Positions 22,053 to 34,390 of a stretch of 64,000 nucleotides of DNA are shown piece by piece. Numbering within the stretch: the stretch's first letter is position 1; each line of letters starts with the position of its first letter. The notes beneath the pieces are model-generated. The model did not search any database. It saw only the letters and a list, made by a program, of their open reading frames with translations, and was not told the origin of the DNA. This stretch comes from Toxonevra muliebris (taxonomy: Eukaryota > Arthropoda > Insecta > Diptera > Pallopteridae), in contig OY829327.1 of assembly GCA_963691655.1 (NCBI GenBank), forward strand, positions 60,648,079-60,712,078, given 5' to 3'. The position numbers and the translations under genes were made by a program.

Positions 22053-22300
22053 TCATCTCACAATTCTTAAAGCTGTAAGTCGTATTCTAGAAGAAAGAAG
22101 ATAGTGTTCCGGGGCTCCCACTATCTCTACGTCGCAGTCTTTACAGTCGTCCGTCTCATATATGCCCATTACGGTCATATGCTTGTCGCAATAGCTGTGT
22201 CCGGTAAGTAAATCAACCATCAGCCTGCATTTCAATCTGTTTAGTTTAAGCAGAAAAGCCGCAGAGTTTATTGGTACTTCAGGAACCATTGGTTTAGCCT
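22053..22300 (-). pseudogene. Non-LTR retrotransposon pol C-terminal fragment (post-RNase H)
   Basis: Minus-strand frame of 78 residues with LKLNRLKCRLMVDLLTGHSY, CDKHMTVMGI, DDCKDCD and APEHYLL. This matches the tail of I/LOA-like pol proteins, where LTGH---HM--MG is followed by a C-C zinc-knuckle-like C---C---EH-L-EC. The last cysteine region is eroded. Nothing upstream of the tail is left. Confidence 0.65.
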
Positions 22301-23639
22301 ACCTGCCGCCTGTGTCGATGAATTGGATCGTACCTACATAAATATATTTTCCTTTACAGCTAAGAAAAAGAAGATATTTGGGCATTTTCAAAGAACAAAT
22401 AAGAAAATATACAAATATGTATATAAAAAAACTGAAGAAATGTTTAAAAAAGTTTGCCAAAAACCAAAACATCGAAACATCGGTTGCAAAAATTTGAAGC
22501 CTTTTACTTACTAGGGCTTGCTCACCTACATGTTAATAAATTTTGTCGATTTCCACTTGCGCGAAGACTCTGTTCCGTTTATAAAAAGGTAACAACACAA
22601 ACTCTCTGACTCTGCTGATGAATTAAGCTATTCATCAAACTTTGGAAATGATATTGGTTGCATTCAGAAGACACACACTCTCATATTGAGATTAAATTCG
22701 CTTCCGATTTGCGGGGAATTTTACTTGGTGCGGGTAATCAGGGAATTTGAAGTCGTTCTGCTTTTAGTAATTAAAGTCTGTAGAATATTTTTGTCAAATG
22801 TTATGTATTGTAAAACGTGTAACTTATGAAATATTTCATATTTTGGGTCTTAAAATCTTCATCTTTTCTTCAGCAGGCACTGCAATTTATTGGTTTGGAG
22901 AAATCGATTTTTAAAAAAGTTGCTATTTGAAAGTATTATATTTCGAAAGTATTTTGTAAAAATTTGAGAGAACGCAGAGTGCTTTCGTAGATATAGACGA
23001 TTATAGCGGCGAGTGTCAATCAGGCCAAAACAGTCACGCAGCTCTTCGACTTCCCTTTCAGCTGTTCAGGAAAGCTTAGCTTTGCCTTCGTCCAGCACCT
23101 TCTGATTAACTCTTAATCATTGCTGACTAATCTGTAAGCTTACAAATTACGGTCAGCCATAATAAAGAAGGTGATGTATATTTTATATGTTAAAAACCGA
23201 TAGTCAAAACTTTGAACCCGTTTTTCTCAAAATAAAGTTTTTGCCATTTTTTACTTGAGTCAAAAGAAATCCCATGTCTCTCCTTTGAGAACTTTAATGT
23301 CCAAAAGTGGGCTGAAGCTTATATGTTAAGAATTTCGGAGTCAGAAAGTACGATTGTGTTAATCTACCAGCCCCATAAAAATTTGTTAAGTTTTGGACCG
23401 AGGAAGTTCAAGGTCGCCTTAAAATAACATTCACTGAGGTCAATTTCGTTTTTGTAAAATATTTATATGAAAATTTGTTATCGAAATATTGTAATTTTTG
23501 CACTTCATTTTACAATATTAAAATTCAACAAATTACAGCAACCAATATATTACATTATGAAACAACGTTGAAAATCATCTGCTTTGTAGTTACCCCGCGT
23601 TTACACGTGCAAGTAAACTGCTGTAAGTTGAAAATACGT
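22301..23639. other. Gap, no gene seen
   Basis: No recognisable coding sequence or repeat structure. GAACCCGTTTTTCTCAAAAT at 23214 resembles a block also found inside the TTAA element at 6040, so part may be old transposon DNA. Confidence 0.4.
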
Positions 23640-23811
23640 ATTTTTTTTCGAAAAATCGAAGAAATTTTCAATGGCTAGAAAGAGCAAATAAGTGCGTGTA
23701 TTTGTGAAAAAGTTTAAATGTATTGAGTTTTCTCGCACTTTTATAAGGAAAAAATTTTGCGTTTTATTCTTAATTTTAACGGATTTTGAAAAACAAAAGT
23801 TGGCCACACTG
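23640..23811 (-). repeat. Truncated copy of the CAGTGTGGCCAAC hAT MITE
   Basis: Ends with GTTGGCCACACTG (23799-23811) and runs back through GAAAAAGTTTAAATGTATTG and TCTCGCACTTTTA blocks shared with 3408-3686. The opposite end is missing. Confidence 0.65.
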
Positions 23812-26019
23812 ATCATTTGCAAATTTTTGAGAAACAGCTGTTTTCTTTTTTAAGACAAAAATAATGAAAGATATATAAGTATTACTAAATACACTCGCCA
23901 ATTGCATATTGTATTCAAACCGTATCTTCAGCAGACATCACGTATATTTTCTTATATTACAAGCCAGAAACCTGCGCCGTGCGGCTTACAGTCAACTCGC
24001 GCCGACGCCTTTTTTTTACTTGCTACCGGCCATAATTTATCGGCTAAGCCGTACTCACTGTCCATACAAATGAACAACAAAATACATAATATGAATTGAA
24101 TAACATTAAACAGATAAGTTGGCTTATAATAGGATTGCTTAAAATGTTATATTCGAGTATTTTTATATCAGCTGCCGAAACAAAAGAAAATATCGACTAC
24201 CAGCCAGATTCTAAAAATCGCCAAACGGCCGATAAATAAAAATAGACGGCGCTGGTCTTTTGGGGCAACAGGTTGGCCATTTCAAGCGCCATTTGTATAA
24301 GTAAAAATAATCAAAGAAAATAAATGTTCATAAGATTTAACACAATCATAAAATTATAGTACTTTTGCGTCACATAATTGGTTCAGATAGTACATAGTAC
24401 GAGAGGGACGAATTATGTGACATGTATATGATTATAATGTACAAAAAAAATGTTCATATGGAACTGCTAAACCTTTTGGGAATTTTAAAAATAAAAAAAC
24501 ATTTTATTAATTCAAGAATGCTTTTTCTTTGTAAAATTTAAGTTTGAGTAAAAATTATAAATACATTATTTGATTTTGAAACACATAAATTTTACGGTCC
24601 AAGTTACATTTGTGTGAATTTAAGCAGTAAAGGCATAAAGTTTAAAATTTTGAGCAGTTAAAAGTTTAAGATTTTTTTTTATTAAAATAGTTTAAAACGA
24701 CAGTTAAAACTCCATTTCGTAATACAAAATTAACTTAAAAAAAGTTGTTAGAAAAAATTGTTTTACAAGCTTGAAAAATTGTGCATTATATAGCATATTA
24801 TGCATTTCGGTTTGGTTTAAACTTTAATGTATTAAAAATTGCAAAAAAGCGATTTTGGGAATTTTTTAAAATATCTAAAAGCAATTTTTCACAATTTTAT
24901 TCACAATTTTATTTTATACCTATAGTTTAGTTTGAAGCTAACAATATTTTTCTTTCAACTCCGACTCAGTTTTTGATCTGATCTTTAAAAATGTAAAAAT
25001 GTCAATTTTGGTAATTTTCTACCGTCTAACAAAATCCAGAACTAAATTTCACCAATTTTACTTAGTTTTATTATAAACTGCTGTTATTTATTTTTTGCGC
25101 CATTCTAGGTAAGTTTTTCATTACAATTTGTAGCATTAGAATCGCTTTCTGCATAAATTTCATAATCAAAAAATAGTAAAGTTAAGTATGCGAAAATAAC
25201 TGTTATTTAATGATTTACCCTGTAAAAAAGTAATAACGTGAAAAGAAATTTTGTCGTTTTTGCGTTCATTGAAATCTTTAAATTTTATTATTGGACTTAT
25301 GACAGTCTTGTAGAAAGCGAACGATGTAAAATATTGATTTTGGTTGCATTGCATTTGGATTTATAAAACTTACTTTTCGGTCACCGTTCGAATATTTTTT
25401 AAAATCCGCTTGTATTCCGCTGAGAAATATCAAATTAAATTTTAAGATTTAATTTTTATATTTGTAAATAAGAACTTTTATAAATTTTATGATTTTACGA
25501 TTCGGCTCAACATCAGGCCTAAAAAAGATGAATTAGTAAAAAAATTTTAGAAAATTGATTCAAGATGTTAAGATTTCTCGAAATCCTTACACGATGTGGA
25601 AAATCATGCTTCGTGATTCGGATTCAAAGCATAAATAAACATTGGAACCAATGCCAACAGGAACAGTCCTAATTTAATTTTTCATTGAACTTTCTTCAAA
25701 TTTCAATCTTAATTCTTCGATTTCTAGCTACTTTCGTTTAATAACATTTTCTTCATACATTCATTATTCAATATGCATATTATGTAGGGCTGCCAGACGG
25801 TTTTAATTCGTCTTGATTGTCCAGATTTTTAGTCCCTTGTCCCGACTTTCAGAAATTTGTCCAGATAAAATTTCAAATTTGTAGAGCTGAAATTTGTACT
25901 GATAAATTTGAGCAAACAAATTAAACAATTTAAAAATATGCTAAAAGTCTCAAGCGCTGAAAATATTTATGGATCGGCTCCGCAACTAAAAGTTTAAATG
26001 GTGCACTAACTACACTGAT
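23812..26019. other. AT-rich gap, no gene seen
   Basis: About 2.2 kb with no recognised gene. A short hairpin at 24369-24421 has an 11-bp stem GTCACATAATT with its complement AATTATGTGAC and a 31-base loop. The block 23930-24070 is less AT-rich but unassigned. Confidence 0.45.
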
Positions 26020-26060
26020 TACACAGTGTAACAAAATTTCAACTTGTCTTATACAACGGT
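26020..26060 (+). repeat. Solo terminus of the CACAGTG foldback family
   Basis: TTACACAGTGTAACAAAATT here matches the right terminus of the 16998-18948 element, including the TTA flank. No partner end is found nearby, so it is a fragment. Confidence 0.5.
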
Positions 26061-26622
26061 TTTATAATAATAAAAGGGTCGCTGACTGATCACGACTGCG
26101 TACTGAGTTTTTCAGTCTTTCAGTCCATCACCTCTAGTTCTCCCACAATATAGACCTGAAGTCGGAAAAATGGCGTCTTAAGGGGCTATTAAAAATTTGT
26201 TTATCATAAAAGATATGAATTTCATTTCTAGAGCCAATCTGTTAAGCATAAAGAGATAAACAATTTTTGTATATACACTTTACCTCCATCTCCAACCCTT
26301 CCTCTTTAAAATGGGGTTTTATATTCCCTTTTTCGATAAATCACCGATAAAAAAAAAGAGAAAACTATTATACTGTCTTTGGAGAAAATATTCCCTGCAA
26401 CAAATTATTGGATTGAACTGCGGGTCTGTAGTACATACAAGTATTTGATTTTCTAACGTATTGGTACTGATATTAAACAAAAAACTGTGTTATCAGCTGT
26501 TCACTCAATAATAGAAAAAAAGCGAAATTGAAAAATAAAGTAAGATATTTTTCAAGCTCACGAACGGTAATCGCTAAAACTGAAATATCTTGGGAATTAT
26601 CATTTTCATTTCATTTCTTTTT
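26061..26622. other. Gap, no gene seen
   Basis: No recognisable coding or repeat structure. Confidence 0.4.
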
Positions 26623-26630
26623 GTTATGAG

Positions 26631-28720
26631 CACGGTTGCCACACCAAAATTTTTTTTGGGGCCAAAAACAAAAGCAAAAAGGACCAAAATGGAAAAAAAT
26701 GGACCAAATTTTTTTTTTTAAATGTGTATTACAATTTTATAATATTTTTTTAGCGATTGCTATAGAATACATACATCACATGTATGTATTGTATATCACA
26801 TCAAACTTACATATCACATTACTTATAATATTTTAAATGATTATTATATCGTACAAACATAAGTATATCACATTATATATTAGCAGAAAAAAACAAAAAA
26901 AGAAGTGCTTACAAGTTCATATAGCACATATGTATTAAAAGGTGTGTAAAAACTACTTATAATATTTTAAGAGATTGTTATATAGTAAAAACATATATCA
27001 CATTAAACAATACCAAAAACAACAACAAAAAAATGGTTAGCAATTCAGATGTAAAGAAGAACATTTTTGGGACACGATAAATAAATCAAATATGTCGACA
27101 AATCAAAAAATAACATAAATAACAGGGCAGAAAGTATATTCTTTTATAGATGAAAGTCATTTTTGAAATCAGATAACAAAGAAAAAAGAAGATGTGTCTT
27201 GAAAGCCCCGAAATTTAGAAAAAAACGGTATTCAAAACCAAAAAACAGTGCCATATACTCCTCAACAGAATGGCGTTGCTGAATCTTTACTACTCAGTAG
27301 TATCGAAACCAAAGTAGATTTCGTCAGCAACTTAGATGCTCTTTCATTGACCGGGTCTGTGTTTACATCTTTATCACTTTTTGTGACTTCGGCGAATTTT
27401 GAGTGGATTTAATCAACAAATGAGCGCACCAACTAAGTTGTACGAAGACAAAGTTGCTTGAGACTGATTGAAGGACAGAAGTTTTCAGTTTTCTGGCCAA
27501 TAAAAGCACAAAGATGCGCGAGTTTGTTTTCAAAAGGACTAAGTAGATAAAAAGTTGCATTTATTGTCCGACCGAAAACCTGATGGCAGACTTACTGACG
27601 AAGCCATTGCCAGCAGGCGGATTCAATTAGGCAGGCGTATTGAAAAAAAGTTATTCTATTGTTTTCAAATTATTGGTAAATGTTCAGATTACACTTCTGA
27701 TTGGGATTAAAAATCACTTTTTGACTCAAATTTTGTTAATATGAATTGGGGCGTGCCACCCTTTCCCGGTTCGGGTTCTTGTCGCTAAAATTTTTTCAAA
27801 AAATAGTAAATATAATTAAAAAAAGATATGACTATAAATGAATACATCATGCATAAATTGCAATTGTGTCGCGTAAACTAAAAGGTCTAGGTATTTGTAT
27901 TCAAATCACATTTAAAAAAAGTAAAAAATTCGTGCGAAATAGAACCAAAATGGCCACCGAATTTAGTGCGTCATGTATCCATTTAGTTTCTTTTATTTGT
28001 TATTTTACTATTTATTGAATACATTTTAATGCGAAAAATCCGATTTTCGGGAAGGGCCTGCCCTTCCTAATTCAAATAAACAAAATTTGGGTCAAAAAAG
28101 TAATTTTTAACAAAATTCTCATCAAGTGTGTTCTGAAAAATTCCAAATAATTGTACTGCATTTAACAAAGACACTATTTTGTTTAATATAACCCTACTAT
28201 TATAATATTAATAATCTAATTACCTTTTCTTTTTTCGTTTTATAAATTTTTGTAATAAAAAATGAACTTTTTTTCATTAAAACCAAATGAAATTCGTATT
28301 TCACTTGGATTAATATACAAAGACTCAAGTCCAATAATTTTACCTGTCACTGGTATCACATTCAATTGGCTGAGCATTGTCTCCTTCATCTGCAACTTTC
28401 GCCTTTTTGTTTATTAAAACTTGGAAAAAAAACAACGAAAAAATTAAATAAATGGCAACAATTTATTGATATCATTTTATATCTTACTTTACCAAATCAG
28501 TAATCGAATATTATCGACAGTGTTGCCTGCTTTCATTACTACAACTTTCTTACACTGATTTTGTTAACATCACATTTTTTAATCACAGAGTGGCATTACA
28601 TATGAAAGTTAATTACTTAATATTTTTGAAAAAGGACCAATTCAGAAAAAAAAGGACCAGCGGACCAAACGAAAATAAATGGACCACTTTTGGTCCAAAA
28701 GGACCAAAGTGGCAACCGTG
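26631..28720. mobile_element. hAT-type element, 2.09 kb, with exact 8-bp duplication
   Basis: Perfect 12-bp ends CACGGTTGCCAC (26631-26642, 28709-28720) flanked by GTTATGAG on both sides (26623-26630, 28721-28728). Subterminal regions are rich in GGACCAAA/TTTGGTCC on both sides. No hAT transposase is present, so it is non-autonomous. It contains a decayed Copia fragment at 27210-27640, probably a nested insertion. Confidence 0.88.
27210..27640 (+). pseudogene. Ty1/Copia pol relic (integrase edge and RNase H end)
   Basis: The frame starting near 27216 reads NGIQNQKTVPYTPQQNGVAE, the signature after the integrase active site in Copia elements. Far downstream KSTKMREFVFKRTK and CPTENLMADLLTKPLP match the RNase H C-terminal ending (CPT---ADLLTKPL). 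Between them several hundred codons of RT are missing and the frames are broken. No LTRs are visible. Confidence 0.75.
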
Positions 28721-28776
28721 GTTATGAGATACTTTTTTTTAACCCTAAAAAGATTCGATTCGATGAACACCATATA

Positions 28777-28919
28777 CAGGTAGACCTCGCTTAACACGTA
28801 CTTCTTATAGTACGGTCTCGTCTACCTTTAGTTGTATATGTTATGGATTGGATAATGTACTGGCGTACGTACTGGTATTTTCCAGGATTGTAACCCCTGT
28901 GTTAAGCGAGGTCTACTTG
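28777..28919. mobile_element. 143-bp Tigger/pogo-like MITE
   Basis: Inverted ends CARGTAGACCTCGCTTAACA on both sides, with TA flanks (28775-28776, 28920-28921). The end sequence resembles the CAGT-(G/A)ACC-CGCTTAAC ends of pogo/Tigger elements. Non-coding. Confidence 0.8.
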
Positions 28920-28921
28920 TA

Positions 28922-29959
28922 CACATTTTTTCTCTTTGTTGTACCTCGAAGCAAATTGCTTAAATATAAACAAATCATTTTTAAAAATATATACGGTGCA
29001 TACTATTTGTTTAAAAAAAGCCTAAGTATGATTAGGAAAGTAGTTTAGAGTGTACGCTATATATTCTTTCCAGAAATTAGAGTTTAATATGACTTCATCG
29101 ATTCGACGAAAATTACCTACAACGTATGTAAAAAATATGATTACCTTTCCAGGGTTAATGGTAGCTTTCCAGTCTATCGAATTGTAAGATTAACCAAATT
29201 CAAAATACAGATGTGAACTCTTTCCATCCTGAAGCGTCCTTCTGATGAGGACTCTGACTGTTGAGATTCTTCGAGTCCCCATTCAAAGGGGTATCTGCTG
29301 CCACCCTTTCACAAAGCCTTTCGAAAGATCCGTATGTTTTTCCAAAAAGCCTACCAAAATCGCTTCTTGCACTGAATCTTTATGCTTGCTCCTAAGCACC
29401 AATTTTTTTGTTGCTATTAATTCTTAAATTATGCAAAATAATTTTATTTTTTTCAAAAATGTATATTTCACTTACATTTTCTTTACGTTCTTCCAATTTT
29501 ATTAAATTTTCTTGAGTCGCAGCTTATCGATTTCAAATCGTTTGCAAAACTAACAAATCGGAATGTAGAACCCTCAATTTCACGTGGTTTTATCTTCGAA
29601 ATAAAGTGAAATTGAAAGTTACAAGTGTGAAATTTATGACACTAAAATTCCACTCGATTTCACTACAATTTCGAGTGATAGTGAAACTCAGAACCTGCCT
29701 GATAGTCTATTTTTAGAAATAATGATAAATAAAGACAACATGATTGAGTCATCCAATTTGCTATGTCTTACTCATTTTTGAGTTGCCAAGAGACAGTAAC
29801 TAGTGAAGCAACCATTACAAGAATAAAAGAAACAAATTTCAACGAAAGTAGGTTAGCTTGGATGGTTCAGTTAGTAAGCTCTTTGATCGACAGCCACGAT
29901 GCAGAGTTTCAGTTACAGGATCGAGCCTGGAAAAATTTCATCAATAGGACAACTCAATA
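28922..29959. other. Gap with one small unrecognised open frame
   Basis: No recognised gene. The plus frame 29763-29960 (65 residues, starting MSYSFLSCQETV) has ordinary amino-acid composition but no motif I know, and it runs straight into the MITE at 29960, so it may be a chance frame or an old exon fragment. Confidence 0.35.
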
Positions 29960-30575
29960 GGGTGATTCTCTAAGTATAATTGTATAATTGCACGATAGCA
30001 CGAAATGTAAAAATATTATACTAAATTATACTACGATTCGAGAGCGCACATTAACGTAGAACTGTAGTATATGTATAAGAAATTAAAAATAAATGGTAAA
30101 CACAGAAATTGAGTGGGAGGCACAGAGTTGCATTTAATATACTACACTTCATTGCATTGAACATATACATGGGTATCGTTGTAGGAAAAGTTTTTAAGTG
30201 TTGCAAAATGGATTGATGTGTATTTTGTTTTTGTTTCGTTGTACGGATTGGCATACACTAAACTTAGGCTGTGGTTATATTGCTAGTATGCTCGGCGAAC
30301 ACTATGAAATTGTTGTTGCACCGAACACAAAGAGAGAGTCTTTACTCACTCTCACACCGAACACGATATGCTCGTTGAGTATTCAGGGTGGCAATGAGTT
30401 ATTCTACAAAATAGTATTATTACATACAAAATATTACTAAACGAAGGAGTGCATTTCGATAATAAGCAACTCAGCAACGAGCTGAATGTAACCACCTTTA
30501 TCGAGCACAGGAGAAAATGTTTTGTGTTCGTCGAACACCGAGCACCAATATAACCAGGCACTTAGAGAATCACCC
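29960..30575. mobile_element. MITE with GGGTGATTCT ends, occupied copy
   Basis: Starts GGGTGATTCTCTAAGT and ends in its complement ACTTAGAGAATCACCC. It matches 11610-11957 over most of its length but is interrupted by a 292-bp insertion at 30268-30559. Left flank TA, right flank AA. Confidence 0.7.
30268..30559. mobile_element. 292-bp MITE nested in a MITE, 6-bp ACTTAG duplication
   Basis: TGGTTATATTG (30272-30282) is inverted as CAATATAACCA (30546-30556), and GCTCGG-like blocks follow on each side. ACTTAG occurs directly before (30262-30267) and after (30560-30565) the insert. The related element at 11610-11957 has ACTTAG once at the matching point, acting as an empty site. Non-coding; family unknown. 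Confidence 0.8.
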
Positions 30576-30605
30576 AAATATATTATTATTATTAGTAGTT
30601 GACAC

Positions 30606-30847
30606 GCCGGCCCAAGGCGGATTTAACATGGTGGTAGCAGCATTACAACAAGTACAACGTAACAATAACAGCACGCTACTTTGTTGTTGCTAAAAATCGT
30701 AATTGTCAAAAGCACAAGAACAAATGCATAGAAAACAAAAAAAAACAAAGATTTTGACAGTTAAGATTATCTTCATATAAAAAAAAATTAGAGAAGAAGA
30801 CAGAGCTGACGCTGCTATCACCTATTATAATTTCGCCATGCGCCGGC
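30606..30847. repeat. Imperfect inverted-repeat element (MITE-like)
   Basis: GCCGGCCCAAGGCGGATTTA followed by GGTGGTAGCAGC on the left is mirrored on the right by GCTGCTATCACC then GCCATGCGCCGGC. Mismatches are several and the ends are not fixed; no target duplication is clear. Non-coding. Confidence 0.5.
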
Positions 30848-31494
30848 CATTGGCGCTTTTATTGCTTTATTATATTATAACTCAATATATAAAAGCAATG
30901 AATAATAAATAAAAAAAGAATAATAACATTGCTTGAATTTGATGTTTTTGTAGTTTCTATCCTCCTTTTATCAACATTTAATTAATTTAATTTTATAAAT
31001 TCTTTTTTTCTTTTGCTACATTTTGCTTTTAAAAATTTAAAATGGTACATTTCTTTTTTCAATAAAACTTAATAAAATAGACCTAATAGTTATGAACATT
31101 TTCTTCTTGCAAGTAGTATATTTTCTACGGATTGAAACTTTGTCGTAGATTAACGGAAAACCTATAGGAATGCCTAAAACTTATAGGAATAGATTTTATT
31201 ATTTTATTGTATTTCACAACAGCTTCACAATAAATACGTCAGAGCATAATTAGTATACAATATATACATATATATATAACAAAATGGTTCTTTCCTAGTA
31301 GCCAATGCTGCCAGATCTTTTCGGCATAGTGTTTTCAAGTTCAGTGTTACAACAGTGTTCTTATTTCAAAAGCCCAGACCGGCAATACTCTTTACTAATA
31401 GTTATAGGGTGATGCGTTTGTATTGGCGCGGGTTGTATATACGAATAAATATAGCATTATTATAATTTAAAACAAAACTTTTTTTAAATTTAAA
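30848..31494. other. AT-rich gap, no gene seen
   Basis: No gene. A short (TA)n/(ATAC) run at 31255-31280. Confidence 0.45.
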
Positions 31495-31578
31495 AAAGAA
31501 ATTTGTGTGATTTGAACCTTAGTCACAAGTGGCTGCTTACTTACTAGCGCACTAGGCAACTAAGCTATAGCGTCGTAA
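31495..31578 (-). repeat. tRNA-like SINE head on the minus strand
   Basis: On the minus strand an A box TAGCTTAGTTG and a B box GGTTCAAATC lie at tRNA-like spacing. The flanking arms do not pair into a cloverleaf acceptor, so a functional tRNA is unlikely. An A/T-rich stretch follows at the expected tail side (31465-31495). Confidence 0.5.
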
Positions 31579-32995
31579 GTTTTGGCAGCTACTAAGACAA
31601 ATTAAACACACTCTTATAAACTCACACATACTGTGAAACCTCATACGACACCGACGTGATATTTGATTTTAATTTCTATTAATTCTTAAGTTATCAATGG
31701 TCTAACACTCCGTAGAACCCGTAGAACCCAAAGACCCAAATAGACAAATAATCGTCTCACGAGGATAGCATTAAATAACAGTTATTTCTTCATACTTAGC
31801 TCGGTTTTTTTTTTTTTTTGGATTATGGCAATCTTTGCTGCAAGAGCACGAGCGCTATATTTAAATCGTTGAATGTTTGATAAAATCTACTCCAAATTTT
31901 CTTGTGTTTTAAAATTCGCCATGCAGACGTAAAACATAAATCTGATTAAACAATAATATTATTAGAAAGACATGAAAAATTAAATTTATGAAAATTTTCC
32001 AAAACATATTTTCTCAATAATGTCAGTTTATTTATTTGTTTATATTCAAATTTAACCAATCGAACATGACCGACAATATTTGCTGATGTTATCAAAACAG
32101 AATGGTAGAAAAACTAATAAAAACAAAATTTTGAAAGAAATAAGAATGGAATGAAAAGGTAATAGAAGAGGGAAGATAGGATTGAAACTGGAAAGACAAC
32201 GTAACAAAAGAAAATCAAATTCAACTGACAGTGTTTGGCAGCACATTAATGGGGTTCCCTGGGGTGCGCCTTGACGGTGTTTCAACTTTTAAACTTTAAC
32301 AAAAGATTAAAAACGCCGCCAAAGCAATCGTGTTGAGCATGTGAATATTAATTGTATAAGGTCGTAAAAAATTAAATTACCTACAGCAGACAGAAGGTTT
32401 AAAGTGATTAAATATGTAGTTTCAATTTCATTATGTAGTTTTGTTATAAAAGTTCTCAAATAGATTAAAGAAACAAAATATTTTGAGTGTTGCGTTTCAT
32501 AAATGTAACTTCCCGTTTTCCGTGTGTTTATTCTGAATGCACGACATTATAATTTCATTGTAGATTTAATGTCTCGGGAATAAAATGTAATGAAGATATC
32601 ACAATTTCACAATATACTCGTATGGTGGATATGATTGAGAATATGTGAAATTGTTTTCAGTTGGCAACGATATTTTGATAAATGATTTCATTTTTTGATG
32701 TAACATTATTTCGAAAACTAACAAACCTGTCTGTGAAATACATATGTGCATATTTACGTATGTAGATGCGGTAAAATATGAATTAACTAATATTTCGAAA
32801 CTGGAATGCATATTTTATATTGTAAATATGTACTTAATATTGAGGGGTGTAGGTAGGTAAGGTAAAACATATGTCTGCCGTAAGCCTGCGAGCCTAAATG
32901 GGAATTACAATATAAATTTCTCTTCTTTGTTTATTTTGAAGTCACTTAACTTAAAGGCAATTAGTGTGTATGCTGTTTCAATGGCCTTATTCAGC
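31579..32995. other. Gap, no gene seen
   Basis: About 1.4 kb, AT-rich, with an 18-base T run at 31806-31820. No recognised coding sequence or paired ends. Confidence 0.45.
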
Positions 32996-32999
32996 AAAC

Positions 33000-33745
33000 T
33001 ACCGTCAACGTATTATTAAATTCACACCAAACAAAGGGCAACAAAGGCAACAAAAGCATTGCTAGCGAGTGCCCTCGCGCAACACATCGTTTCCCTCACT
33101 GGCATCAACAATCCAAAACGATCTTAACATAATTGGCTATTTTAGTCAGCAACCAACACCTTAGTAAGCAATTCATTGAATTGGAGTGAGTGAGCTCCTT
33201 TTTGGAATTCGAGCAGCCGACAGCGATAGCACTTCTACGATTGCATAGCTTACCACTTATTCGCCAAATTGGACGAGTCAAAAGACGTTTCGTCGCCACT
33301 CAGACAAAAATACAAAAAAATTTTAAAATAAAAAAAATGCTTCCGCAGCCACAGCCACGGCCGCAGCTTTCATGTTCCTTAGCGCTCTTTTAAGTTAGGG
33401 CAACAAAAAGCACGTTGTTTGCAGGACAAGAAGAAAATTTCTGTATTCTTGTGGCGTGGTCGGGATATATTATTATTGCCACCATCCAATTATGTTCATC
33501 GACACCATCTCACACCGCAAAGAACATTTTCAACACAACTCAACAGCCAACGATCAACGTCGTCTGCACCGTGACGCGACCTCTGCGGTATGATGGTCTG
33601 TGATGTAGGGTATTGTGGAGTGGACGAAGAAAAAGATTACGCTACGCGCAAGCGTAACTGCAGCCTACTAGCACTGCAGTCAAACACCAAAACAGCAACA
33701 CAAACGATGCGTCGCTGCGGCACGGATCCACTAAATACAGGCAAT
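33000..33745. other. GC-balanced stretch, possible host exon or UTR
   Basis: Base composition shifts clearly toward GC here compared with both sides, and CAACA/ACAAC-rich text typical of dipteran untranslated leaders appears. Plus-strand short frames (for example an ATG at 33337 giving MLPQPQPRPQLS) are proline/glutamine-rich and short. No known domain, no confirmed splice sites, and no transposon ends. This is the only stretch that looks like host transcribed sequence rather than transposon debris, but the call is weak. Confidence 0.3.
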
Positions 33746-34390
33746 TCGTTATCTTTAGCAGTTTTTCCATTATTTATTTTCTCTTCATAATGTATCCGAT
33801 ACGTAATTATATTTGGTTAACATTAAAAGTATAAATTTCAAGTTAAAGGTTTTATTTCATTGGGTTTCTTCTGTAGGTTTTTGTTGTTTTGTTATTAGCT
33901 TGAATTTTTATTAACTGAGGTTCTAGCGTCAGCTCAATTGTTGTAGACGAACAGACGCGCATACATAAGTTTAAAATTCATTGATTAATTTCATGTTGTG
34001 CAGCATCTAGATGTTATTTATACAACGAAGGATCCGGCTAGGATTAGACATGTGAATGCCTTCATCAAATGCATTTAGTATTTTTGATATTTGATAATGT
34101 AAATTTATACGTACATACATATGTATGTATGTATTAAGGTAACCATATCCGTATTTCGAAACCCTCAAATAAAGAAAGAAACCTGGTTAGCCGATATTTT
34201 GCTGAATACTTACAAAAATATTACTAGTTCTTTAAATGATTTTCTTTTAACACTTGGAATAGGTAATAAACCAAAATTTTTCTTTGATCGTAAGAAAATT
34301 GAAAACAATAAATATAAAGTTGTTGTTGTAGACTGGGCAGCTGTTGATGTTTCCTCTGTGTAAGCGTGACATGTAATAGTTAAGCAGATC
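33746..34390. other. Gap, no gene seen
   Basis: No recognised gene. A short (GTAT)n run at 34110-34135. Confidence 0.4.

Noticed and set aside
26020..26060. V(D)J-type recombination signal (CACAGTG heptamer)
   Set aside because: No nonamer at 12 or 23 bp spacing is visible; the match is explained by the terminus of the 16998-18948 family.
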